Positions 9,087 through 18,093 of a DNA stretch of 64,000 bases are shown here, piece by piece (within the stretch, counting starts at the first letter, position 1; every line of letters starts with the position of its first letter). A model generated the notes under the pieces. The model saw only the letters and a program-made list of their open reading frames with translations. It did no database searches and had not been told where the DNA came from. This DNA is from Devosiaceae bacterium (GTDB taxonomy: Bacteria; Pseudomonadota; Alphaproteobacteria; Rhizobiales; Devosiaceae): assembly GCA_021648375.1 (NCBI GenBank), contig JAKISW010000003.1, forward strand, positions 1-64,000, in the 5' to 3' direction. Made by a program: the position numbers and the translations under genes.

Positions 9087-9311
9087 CCCCATGACGCGTG
9101 AAACGCTATGGGGTTCGCTGACCCTTACGGCGGGCGGCCAAAAAGTTGGCCGGCTCGCGTTAAAGCTCGCATTATGCAAATTCAGAAGAATTTGCATAAC
9201 TGCCCTATCTAAACTACCCAGTACATATGGGCATGAAAATCAAAAAACCAAAAATGCACCCGAGGGCGCAACGCGCTGGCGGGTGGGGACCGTGTGTATC
9301 AAAGTACACAC
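9087..9311. repeat. Array of five hairpins in the ffh / aminopeptidase spacer
   Basis: The 434-base gap between ffh and the M29 peptidase has no credible gene. It holds consecutive inverted repeats: CCCCAT/ATGGGG with inner GCGT/ACGC (9087-9113), CGGCCA/TGGCCG (9135-9152), a perfect 10-bp ATGCAAATTC/GAATTTGCAT (9174-9197), CACCCG/CGGGTG with inner GCG/CGC (9257-9285) and GTGTGTA/TACACAC (9292-9311). It could be a structured leader, a small RNA or a genome-wide repeat element. Bases 9312-9492 show nothing clear. Confidence 0.5.
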
Positions 9312-9492
9312 CAGTGGCTCATATTTTTAACATTCAAGACAGAGTTGAGGGCTTATAGGGGCAACGGAGACAAAGAGTCAACATTGCCAATTCAACAGGC
9401 TGGCTTTAGTGGACTTTTCAAACCGGGTTTCTTGACCTAAAGCTACTTCAAAATCGGCATAGAACTAAACAAAAAACTCAGGAATTTGTCAA

Positions 9493-10728
9493 ATGAACAA
9501 TCCCATATCTCAAATCAAGCTGAACGAACTTGCCAAAGTTGCCATAAAAGTTGGGCTGCGTCTTGAAGAAGGGCAGGATTTGATCATGACTGCTCCCCTG
9601 GAGGCCGCGCCGCTGACCCGCTTGATAACTGAACATGCCTATAAGGCCGGGGCGGGTCTGGTTACCACTTTATTCAATGATTCTGAGGCAACTTTAGCCC
9701 GGTTTAAATATGGCCATGATTTAAGCTTTGATCGCGCCACCGATTGGCTGTTTAACGGTATTGGCGAAGCATTTGACAATGGAGCAGCACGGCTGGCCAT
9801 TTCGGCGGAAAACCCCATGTTGTTGGCCAATGAAGATCCTGAAAAAGTTGGCCGTGCCAACAAAGCCATGTCAAAAGCTGCAACCCCGATGCGTAAACGT
9901 ATAGTGGAGTTTGATATCAATTGGAATATCATCTCGTATCCGGGCGCTGACTGGGCAAAGCTGGTTTTTCCCAACGATAGTGAACATGATGCTATCGCAA
10001 AGCTCGCAGAGGCGATTTTTGCCGCTTCAAGAGTTGATCTTGATGATCCGATTGCCGCCTGGGATGAGCATAATAAAAATCTGGCCGAAAAATCCAAATG
10101 GTTGAACGGGCAAAATTTTGCAGCACTGCATTTTAGCGGTCCCGGCACTGATCTTAAAGTTGGTCTGGCTGACGATCATGAGTGGGCCGGGGGGGCCTCA
10201 CGAGCTAAAAATGGTATAGTGTGCAATCCCAATATCCCAACCGAAGAAGTTTTTACAACGCCCCACGCCGCAAAAGTTGAGGGGTTTGTGCGCTCTTCAA
10301 AGCCTCTTTCTTATCAGGGAACTCTGATCGATGAAATCGAGGCCAGATTTGAGAATGGCAAAATTGTTGAAGCCCGCGCTACAAAGGGTGAAGAGGTTTT
10401 GATCAATATGCTTGATATTGATGAGGGTGCGCGACGACTTGGGGAGGTGGCTCTGGTGCCCCATTCTTCGCCCATTTCCCAATCAGGTACGTTGTTTTAT
10501 AATACCATGTTCGATGAAAATGCTGCCTGTCATATTGCGCAGGGGCAGTGTTATTCCAAGTGTTTTGTGGATAGCGACAATATATCCGAGGAGCAGGTGA
10601 AGGCAAACGGGGGCAATTCCAGCCAGATTCATGTGGATTGGATGATTGGCAATGCTCAAACAGATATTGATGGAATTTCGCAAAGCGGTGAACGGGTGCC
10701 GGTTTTTAGAAAAGGTGAATGGGCTTAG
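9493..10728 (+). CDS. M29-family aminopeptidase (AmpS/AmpT type)
   Basis: A 411-residue cytoplasmic metallo-aminopeptidase of the thermophilic-aminopeptidase family M29, which removes N-terminal residues from peptides with two divalent metals. The N-terminal half resembles family members in KVGLRLEEGQDLIMTAPLEA. The C-terminal metal-binding half shows NIPTEEVFTTP (first Glu), GEVALVPHSS (second Glu), FYNTMFDENAACHIAQG (Tyr and His) and HVDWMIG (His-x-Asp), covering the expected ligand set. Length is typical (~410 aa). It is separated from dapF by ~130 bases and is probably its own transcription unit. Confidence 0.92.
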   Translation: MNNPISQIKLNELAKVAIKVGLRLEEGQDLIMTAPLEAAPLTRLITEHAYKAGAGLVTTLFNDSEATLARFKYGHDLSFDRATDWLFNGIGEAFDNGAARLAISAENPMLLANEDPEKVGRANKAMSKAATPMRKRIVEFDINWNIISYPGADWAKLVFPNDSEHDAIAKLAEAIFAASRVDLDDPIAAWDEHNKNLAEKSKWLNGQNFAALHFSGPGTDLKVGLADDHEWAGGASRAKNGIVCNPNIPTEEVFTTPHAAKVEGFVRSSKPLSYQGTLIDEIEARFENGKIVEARATKGEEVLINMLDIDEGARRLGEVALVPHSSPISQSGTLFYNTMFDENAACHIAQGQCYSKCFVDSDNISEEQVKANGGNSSQIHVDWMIGNAQTDIDGISQSGERVPVFRKGEWA

Positions 10729-10857
10729 GTCCTGAGCCCAGGTTCTGATCATGAGTCCTGATCTTGGTTGCCTGTTTGATATTGTTAAAAGACGCGCTCT
10801 GGAATTTTGATAAATTGTGCGCCATATAGGGGCATCTTGAACTTTGTTGGCCCAATT

Positions 10858-11718
10858 ATGTCTGAAAATATCAAATATTTAAAAATGAATGGGTTGGGCA
10901 ATGATTTTGTCGTGCTTGACGGGCGCGATGATATGCTCAATCCCAGTCGCGATCAGGTGCAATGGATTGCCGACAGGGAACATGGAATCGGATGTGATCA
11001 GCTTATTATCATGGATAAAGCCAAATCCGAGCAGAGCGATATTTCCATGCGCATTTTCAATCATGACGGGGGTGAGGTTGAAGCCTGTGGCAATGCCACG
11101 CGCTGTGTTGCAGCCCTTTTGGCCTCAGAATTCGGGCGGGAGAGATTTGTAATTGAAACCAATGGAGGGGTTTTGATCGCAAAAGTTAGTGGTGACATCG
11201 TAACTGTTGATATGGGCAAGCCAAAATTTGATTGGCAATCAATACCGCTTAGCGAAGAGTTTGGTGATACGCGGGGTATTGAATTGCAAATCGGGCCGAT
11301 TGATGATCCGGTTTTGCATACGCCAAGTGTGGTGAATGTGGGCAATCCCCATGCCATATTCTGGGTTGAAAACGACCTTGAAACCTATGATCTGGCCCGG
11401 TTTGGCCCGATGTTGGAGAATCATCCGATATTTCCCGAGCGTGCCAATATTTCTCTGGCCCGAGTACTTGATGAAGATAATGTCAAAATTATTGTCTGGG
11501 AACGCGGGGTTGGTTTGACCAAAGCCTGTGGAACCGCAGCCTGTGCCGTCGCTGCAGCTGGGGCGCGAAAAGAATTGTTCGCACGAAAAGTTAGGGTGCA
11601 CCTTCCCGGTGGAAAGTTAGACCTTGAGTGGCGAGAAAGCGATGATCATATATTGATGAGTGGTCCGTGGTCTTTGGATGGCGAGGGGGAAATTTCCCTT
11701 TTGCAGCTAAGGTCCTGA
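10858..11718 (+). CDS. dapF: Diaminopimelate epimerase
   Basis: A 286-residue cofactor-independent racemase converting LL- to meso-diaminopimelate for peptidoglycan and lysine synthesis. Both halves of the pseudo-symmetric fold carry an active-site Cys: EACGNATRC and KACGTAACA. The N-terminus MNGLGNDFVVLDGR and NVGNPHAIFWV are also diagnostic. I place the start at the ATG at 10858, which gives the family's normal N-terminus; an in-frame TTG lies 51 bases upstream. It is followed after 19 bases by mtaB and then ftsY, an order seen in many alphaproteobacteria. Confidence 0.97.
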   Translation: MSENIKYLKMNGLGNDFVVLDGRDDMLNPSRDQVQWIADREHGIGCDQLIIMDKAKSEQSDISMRIFNHDGGEVEACGNATRCVAALLASEFGRERFVIETNGGVLIAKVSGDIVTVDMGKPKFDWQSIPLSEEFGDTRGIELQIGPIDDPVLHTPSVVNVGNPHAIFWVENDLETYDLARFGPMLENHPIFPERANISLARVLDEDNVKIIVWERGVGLTKACGTAACAVAAAGARKELFARKVRVHLPGGKLDLEWRESDDHILMSGPWSLDGEGEISLLQLRS

Positions 11719-11737
11719 CTGTGATTGGCAATAATTG

Positions 11738-13005
11738 ATGAATAGTTCTCCCAAAACCCTGACTTTTGGCTGTCGATTGAACAGTTTTGAATCTGAGATT
11801 ATGACGGATCTGGCCAAAAAAGCTGATCTGGGTGATGTGCTGATTGTAAATTCGTGCGCCGTTACAGGAGAAGCTGTGCGTCAGGTGCGTCAGGCCATTC
11901 GCAAGGCTCGCCGGGAAGAACCCACTAGAAAAATTATTGTCACAGGATGTGCCGCTCAAACCGAAGGGCGCATGTTTGGGGATATGGAAGAGGTCGATCT
12001 GGTCATTGGCAATGATGATAAATTGCGCTCTGATACCTATCAGGCCATGTCATTTGACGGGATACTAAACGACAAGGTGCAGGTCAATGACATAATGAAT
12101 GTGCGCGAAACTGCTCCTCATATGATTGAGGGGATGGATGGGCGCACACGGGCATTTGTGCAGGTGCAGAACGGATGCGATCACCGGTGCACATTTTGCA
12201 TTATTCCATTTGGACGGGGCCCTTCGCGATCAGTTCCCATGGGGAAAGTTGTTGAGCAGATAAAAAAACTGGTGAACAATGGTTATCTTGAGGTGGTGCT
12301 GACGGGGGTTGATACCACCAGTTACGGGGCTGATTTGCCCGGCAAACAAAGTCTTGGAAAGCTTGTGCAGCAGATTTTGCACCATGTGCCTGATCTTTTA
12401 AGGCTCAGAATTTCTTCGATTGATAGTATTGAGGCCGATGAGGCTTTGTTTGAAGCCATGGCTGAAATAAGATTTATGCCCCATTTACATCTTTCTCTGC
12501 AATCGGGGGATGATATGATATTGAAGCGCATGAAGCGGCGGCATTTAAGGGACGATAGTTTGGAATTTGTTGAAAAAGCTCGCTCAATTCGCCCGGATAT
12601 GGTGTTTGGAGCAGATATTATCGCTGGATTTCCAACTGAAACTGAAGAAATGTTCGAAAACTCCCTTTCCATGATTAGCGAGGCCAACCTGATTTACACC
12701 CATATTTTTCCCTATTCAAAGCGGGAGGGAACGCCAGCGGCAAAAATTCCCAATCAGGTGGAAAAATCTGTGGCAAAGAGACGTGCAGCGATGTTGCGAG
12801 CGGCGGGGGAGCGTCAATTTGCGGCTCACTGCGACACACTGGTGGGCAGTACAGCTCAGGTTTTAATTGAAAAACCGGGCAGGGGTCGAACTGAGCAATT
12901 TGTACCTGTAAATATTGAGGGTGCTGTGGCTGGAGAAATTGTCAGCGTGAAAATTTTGCAGACCAGTGATATTGGTCTTGTTGGGGAACTTGTGAGAAAT
13001 GCCGC

Positions 13006-13009
<4 letters not shown>
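11738..13009 (+). CDS. mtaB: tRNA-t6A37 methylthiotransferase MtaB
   Basis: A 423-residue radical-SAM methylthiotransferase that adds a methylthio group to t6A37 of tRNAs reading ANN codons. The N-terminal UPF0004 domain has three cluster Cys (FGCRLNSFESE, NSCAVTGEA, VTGCAAQTEG). The radical-SAM motif NGCDHRCTFCIIPFGRG has CxxxCxxC, and LTGVDTTSYG follows. The C-terminal end is a TRAM-like domain. It differs from MiaB by the shorter N-terminus and the GC-DHRCTFC context. The start is the ATG at 11738, just after an in-frame TTG. The stop overlaps the ftsY start by 4 bases (ATGA), so the two are translationally coupled. Confidence 0.93.
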
Positions 13010-14292
<1,283 letters not shown>

Positions 14293-14390
14293 ATTTTTGA
14301 GGCTGTGTTCCTGCCCTAGATAAAACGGACAATAAAAAAAGAATTTTATCCGCTTAAAACCGGTAGCAAGTTGAATAAAAAGGAAAAACC

Positions 14391-15044
14391 ATGAGTGAGA
14401 ACAGTTCAGATTCCCAGGAAGTTAACTGGGACGAGGTAAAACCCCAGATGATCAAGCTGGGGCTGGAACTTGGTCCGCTGATATTGTTTTTTCTGATTAA
14501 TGCCAGAGGAAAATCAATTCTTGAGGGGTTTCCTGTTCTGCAAAACTGGTTTCCCGAGCCAATTTTTCTGGCTACCGGGGTTTTTATGGTGGCGATGATA
14601 ATTTCTTTGACCCTGTCATGGGCGATATTGAAGAAAATTGCCGTAATGCCTTTGGTCACCGGGGTGATCGTGTTGGTGTTTGGTGGCCTGACCATTTATC
14701 TGCAGAATGATATTTTTATCAAAATGAAGCCGACAATTGTCAATATATTGTTCGGGGGCATATTGCTGGGCGGATTGTTGTTTGGTCAGTCTTTACTGAA
14801 ATATGTGTTTGGAGAGGTTTACAAGCTGCAGCCAAAGGGCTGGTGGATTTTAACCCTGCGCTGGGGAGTGTTTTTTCTGATACTGGCGGTATTAAATGAA
14901 ATTGTCTGGCGAAACTTTACCACCGATCAATGGGTTGCTTTCAAAGTCTGGGGTATTATGCCCATCACCATCGTATTTTCGCTGTTTCAAATGAAGCTAT
15001 TGAGCGAATATGCGCCCGAAGAAGAGGCGGGAAAACAGCAATAG
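14391..15044 (+). CDS. yciB: Septation protein A / inner-membrane YciB family
   Basis: A 217-residue polytopic inner-membrane protein of the IspA/IspZ (YciB) family, linked in enterobacteria to septation and cell-envelope integrity. Five to six hydrophobic helices are visible, with landmarks LGPLILFFLINARG, LSWAILKK, GGLTIYLQNDIFIKMKPTIVN, WWILTLRWGVFFLILAVLNE and WVAFKVWGI. The N-terminal ~25 residues are acidic. It follows ftsY after ~100 bases and converges with ccmG, so it may end the dapF-mtaB-ftsY unit or be separate. Confidence 0.92.
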   Translation: MSENSSDSQEVNWDEVKPQMIKLGLELGPLILFFLINARGKSILEGFPVLQNWFPEPIFLATGVFMVAMIISLTLSWAILKKIAVMPLVTGVIVLVFGGLTIYLQNDIFIKMKPTIVNILFGGILLGGLLFGQSLLKYVFGEVYKLQPKGWWILTLRWGVFFLILAVLNEIVWRNFTTDQWVAFKVWGIMPITIVFSLFQMKLLSEYAPEEEAGKQQ

Positions 15045-15079
15045 GTTCAGACTCTCGGTCGCTATTCCAAAACAAAAAA

Positions 15080-15631
15080 TTATTGACCTTTGTTCATGGC
15101 TTCTTCGATGGCAGGCAATAGACCGTTATAATAGCTATTGTCGTTGAGAGCGCCGATTTGCTTGTAGGTAATAATGCCCTGGGCATCGATAACAAAAGTT
15201 TCGGGAACGCCATAAACCCCCCATTCAATGGAAGCGCGTCCGAACAGGTCTGCGCCGATTTTATCGTATGGATTGCCAAGCTCGGTTAAAAAACTGCGGG
15301 CATTTACAGCATCGTCTTTTTGATTGATGCCGTACAAGGCAACAATGTTTCTTGAGGCCAGTTCAACCAGATATTTATGTTCGGCCCGACATGGAACGCA
15401 CCAGGAAGCAAATACGTTGACGACGCTGACCTGACCGACAAGGTCGGTTTGGTCAAATCCGGGGGTGCCATCTTCAATGCCTTCAATTCCAGGCATGCTA
15501 AATTCAGGAACGGGCTTGTTAAGCAATACAGAGGGCAAAACACTGGTATCATTATTTATCTGGGAGGCGAACAATATCATGAGCGCGGTAACGACAATCA
15601 GGGGCATGGCCACAAAAAATTTGTTTTTCAT
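15080..15631 (-). CDS. ccmG: Cytochrome c biogenesis thiol:disulfide reductase CcmG (DsbE)
   Basis: A 183-residue membrane-anchored periplasmic thioredoxin that reduces apocytochrome c before heme ligation. One N-terminal membrane helix (about residues 5-24) is followed by a thioredoxin fold with active site ASWCVPCRAE (Cys78 and Cys81) and the cis-Pro loop YGVPETFVID. The GVYGVPE element is characteristic of CcmG/DsbE. The start overlaps the ccmD stop by 4 bases. It is the last gene of ccmABCDG. Confidence 0.95.
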   Translation of the reverse strand: MKNKFFVAMPLIVVTALMILFASQINNDTSVLPSVLLNKPVPEFSMPGIEGIEDGTPGFDQTDLVGQVSVVNVFASWCVPCRAEHKYLVELASRNIVALYGINQKDDAVNARSFLTELGNPYDKIGADLFGRASIEWGVYGVPETFVIDAQGIITYKQIGALNDNSYYNGLLPAIEEAMNKGQ

Positions 15632-15822
15632 TTTGTTTCTTCCGCTATGTCGGGGGTGTTTTTGTCTGAGCGACGATAAATTCCCATGCGTTGTAAATCA
15701 TCAAGCCGTGCCTGCTGATTTTTTGAGTTCGTCCAGACCCAGGCAATCATTATAGCCGTAACCAGAAATGCGCCGACATAAGAAGAAATTATGAAAATTG
15801 CGTGGGGCCCAAGGTCAATCAT
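15628..15822 (-). CDS. ccmD: Heme exporter protein CcmD
   Basis: A 64-residue single-pass membrane protein needed to release holo-CcmE from the CcmABC complex. One hydrophobic helix lies at about residues 7-29 (AIFIISSYVGAFLVTAIMIAW), followed by a basic cytoplasmic tail with RLDDLQRMGIYRRS, typical of alphaproteobacterial CcmD. It overlaps ccmC and ccmG by 4 bases each. Its small size and position make the assignment secure. Confidence 0.92.
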   Translation of the reverse strand: MIDLGPHAIFIISSYVGAFLVTAIMIAWVWTNSKNQQARLDDLQRMGIYRRSDKNTPDIAEETK

Positions 15823-16625
15823 TTGTTTTCCCCTTTGCCATTATTTGCAGCGGACGCCTGAGCATTTTCAATGACATGCTGGCGCTCTAGAGTGTTGGCC
15901 CGGCGGCGAAAAATTTCGGCCCGCATATTGACCAGATGCAGGGTAAAAAACAGCAAAGAAAAAGCCAGGGTCATTATCAATAGTGGTGTGTAAATTTCAG
16001 CCGGCATCGATAAGCCTTGCGTGCTGATTATTGAAGGCTGATGCAGGGCATTCCACCATTCCACTGAAAATTTAATAATCGGGATATTGATCGCGCCAAC
16101 GAGGGTAAACACCGCTATTATGCGCGCCCCTTTTGACTGGTCGGAAAAGGTGTTCCACAGGGCAACCAGGCCAAGATACATCAAAAACAGCACAAGCGTT
16201 GAGGTCATGCGCCCATCCCATTCCCAATAGGTGCCCCATGTGGGGCGGCCCCACAAAGCGCCGGTAAATAAGGCGATGGCAGTAAAAGCCGCGCCCAATG
16301 GAGCTGCCGCTTTCATGGCCACATCGGCCAGCGGATGACGCCAGACCAAAGAGCCAATGGCTGAAATGGCCATAATCGAATAGACCATTTGTGCAAGCCA
16401 GGCATTGGGAACATGAATATACATAATGCGCACGGTTTCACCCATCTGATAATCTGGAGGTGAATTAAAAAAAGCAAACCAGAGACCAATGGCAAATGAA
16501 ATGAGCGTGAGAAAAATCAGCGGCCTGATAAAATGCCTGCTCCAACCAAGAAATACTCCGGGATGAGCAAGGGCTGAGAACCAGTTTTTGGGTTTGTTGG
16601 TGCTGGGCATTTTATTTGCATTCAT
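15819..16625 (-). CDS. ccmC: Heme exporter protein CcmC
   Basis: A 268-residue, six-helix inner-membrane protein that delivers heme to the chaperone CcmE. The tryptophan-rich WWD-type signature is present as WGTYWEWDGRMTS, and conserved heme-ligand histidines occur in YIHVPNAWLAQ and in the segment LHQPSI. Positions 16626-16660 separate it from ccmB, so this is the only noticeable spacer in the operon. The N-terminal ~25 residues before the first helix are slightly longer than usual. Confidence 0.95.
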   Translation of the reverse strand: MNANKMPSTNKPKNWFSALAHPGVFLGWSRHFIRPLIFLTLISFAIGLWFAFFNSPPDYQMGETVRIMYIHVPNAWLAQMVYSIMAISAIGSLVWRHPLADVAMKAAAPLGAAFTAIALFTGALWGRPTWGTYWEWDGRMTSTLVLFLMYLGLVALWNTFSDQSKGARIIAVFTLVGAINIPIIKFSVEWWNALHQPSIISTQGLSMPAEIYTPLLIMTLAFSLLFFTLHLVNMRAEIFRRRANTLERQHVIENAQASAANNGKGENK

Positions 16626-16660
16626 ATTAGTTGGGTCCTGACCCTATTCTTGAAAGTTTC

Positions 16661-17326
16661 CTATTCTTCTGCTGCCTTAAGAGCAAGAGAAATAGCAAAT
16701 GGAGCAAAAGCAACTGCTAACAATGAAATTGCCCCAAGGAATAGCATGGCAGAGCTGGAGGTTTGCGCTCCGGCAAAGGAATTGGCGGCCGATACTCCAA
16801 AAATCAATATTGGTATGGCCAGGGGCAGAATAAGAATGGGAGCAACCATTCCGCCGCGTTTTAAGGTTACGCTGATGGCGGCACCGATGGCCCCCAAAGC
16901 AGCCAGTGCCGGGGTGCCAAGCAACAAAGCTGTGATAGTGGCTAAAAACTGGGGCAATTCCATAAACAGCATTACTGCCAACAAGGGAGTTGCCAAAATC
17001 AATGGCAGGGCGGTTATCAGCCAGTGGGAGATGATTTTTGCCGCAGAAATGGATGTTAGTGAAATAGATGCATGATGGAGGGACAAAAGCGTTCCATCTT
17101 CATGATCGGCAACAAAAAGCCTGTCCAGACCCAAAAGGGTAGAGAGCAAGGCTGCTATCCAGATTATTGCCGGGGCGAGATCTGCGAGAATTTGTTTGTC
17201 CGGTCCGATGGCTATGGGCATGATTACACCGATGGAGATAAAAAATATCAATTGAGTAAGGGTGGCTCCACCGTTTTTTATCGCTAGTTGCAGGTCGCGG
17301 CCAATCACAATCAGGAAAGCTCTCAT
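16661..17326 (-). CDS. ccmB: Heme exporter protein CcmB
   Basis: A 221-residue inner-membrane permease partner of CcmA, with six predicted helices. It starts MRAFLIVIGRDLQLAIKNGG, as is usual in the family, and contains the conserved GLDRLFVADHEDGTL segment that contacts the ATPase. The CcmAB ATPase drives release of holo-CcmE. The start overlaps the ccmA stop by 4 bases. Confidence 0.95.
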   Translation of the reverse strand: MRAFLIVIGRDLQLAIKNGGATLTQLIFFISIGVIMPIAIGPDKQILADLAPAIIWIAALLSTLLGLDRLFVADHEDGTLLSLHHASISLTSISAAKIISHWLITALPLILATPLLAVMLFMELPQFLATITALLLGTPALAALGAIGAAISVTLKRGGMVAPILILPLAIPILIFGVSAANSFAGAQTSSSAMLFLGAISLLAVAFAPFAISLALKAAEE

Positions 17327-17970
17327 TTGTTTGCTCCCATGGTCAGAGATTTTGTTTTTTTCTGGTCTTTTAATTCAATAGTGCGATGGGTGGCGGCGAT
17401 AATTATGCCTGCGTTAGCCAGATGAGAAGAAATCAAATCAGATACCCAAGTGTCCCCTTGACTATCAAGAGTAGAGGTTGGCTCATCCAGTAGCCAGAGG
17501 GGGCGAGGGCTGAGTAATAATCTGCAAAGGGAAAGGCGATGTTTTTGCCCGGCAGAAAGATGGCCGGCCAGAAAATTATCAAGTCCAAAAAGCCTGGCTT
17601 TTTCCAGTATTTGAGAAATTGACGTTTGATCGCCATTATACATTTGTGCCCAGAATTGCAGATTTTGTTTGAGGGTAAGTTCAGGTTTTATGGCGTTTTG
17701 GTGTCCGATAAAGTGTATCAACTGGTTAGCCGGGATATCTTGCTGGTTTTCCCCGAAGCGCTTTATCTCAAATTTTCCCGAATAGGGCAAAATCCCTGCC
17801 AGCACCAAAAGCAGAGAGGTTTTTCCCGAGCCATTGGCTCCACGCAAAAACAGCGCTTCCCCAGCGCTCAGGGAAAAGGAAATTTCATTAAATATGGGGA
17901 ACTGATCTCTGAAGCAGCCTAAATTGTTGGCAGAAACTGAAATTTTTTGGGATTTAAGGCAATCTGTCAT
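17323..17970 (-). CDS. ccmA: Heme exporter ATP-binding protein CcmA
   Basis: A 215-residue ABC ATPase. It shows Walker A GANGSGKTSLL (about residues 44-54), Q-loop FIGHQNAIKPELT, ABC signature LSAGQKHRLSLCRLLL, Walker B PLWLLDEPTSTLD and the H-loop AATHRTIEL. It is the first gene of ccmABCDG and is divergent from acnA, with ~120 bases between them that must hold both promoters. It couples ATP hydrolysis to maturation of c-type cytochromes, which respiratory chains and periplasmic sulfur enzymes need. Confidence 0.95.
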   Translation of the reverse strand: MTDCLKSQKISVSANNLGCFRDQFPIFNEISFSLSAGEALFLRGANGSGKTSLLLVLAGILPYSGKFEIKRFGENQQDIPANQLIHFIGHQNAIKPELTLKQNLQFWAQMYNGDQTSISQILEKARLFGLDNFLAGHLSAGQKHRLSLCRLLLSPRPLWLLDEPTSTLDSQGDTWVSDLISSHLANAGIIIAATHRTIELKDQKKTKSLTMGANK

Positions 17971-18093
17971 GGGGTGAATTGATATTGATCGTTAAGCGCA
18001 CTGGCAACCCTCATTTGTTTGGCCTATAAGGCAAATCAAATCCGGGCGATCTCTTTCAGGCCCCATAAATCAAACAAAACACAGGTGGCAAAA

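Noticed and set aside
9087..9311. tRNA or SRP RNA in the spacer upstream of ffh
   Set aside because: No cloverleaf, no GTTCGA-type T-loop and no SRP-like conserved tetraloop region could be found.
18019..18093. Upstream TTG start of acnA
   Set aside because: It adds 25 residues not expected in AcnA; the GTG at 18094 has AGGTGG ahead of it and gives the standard length.
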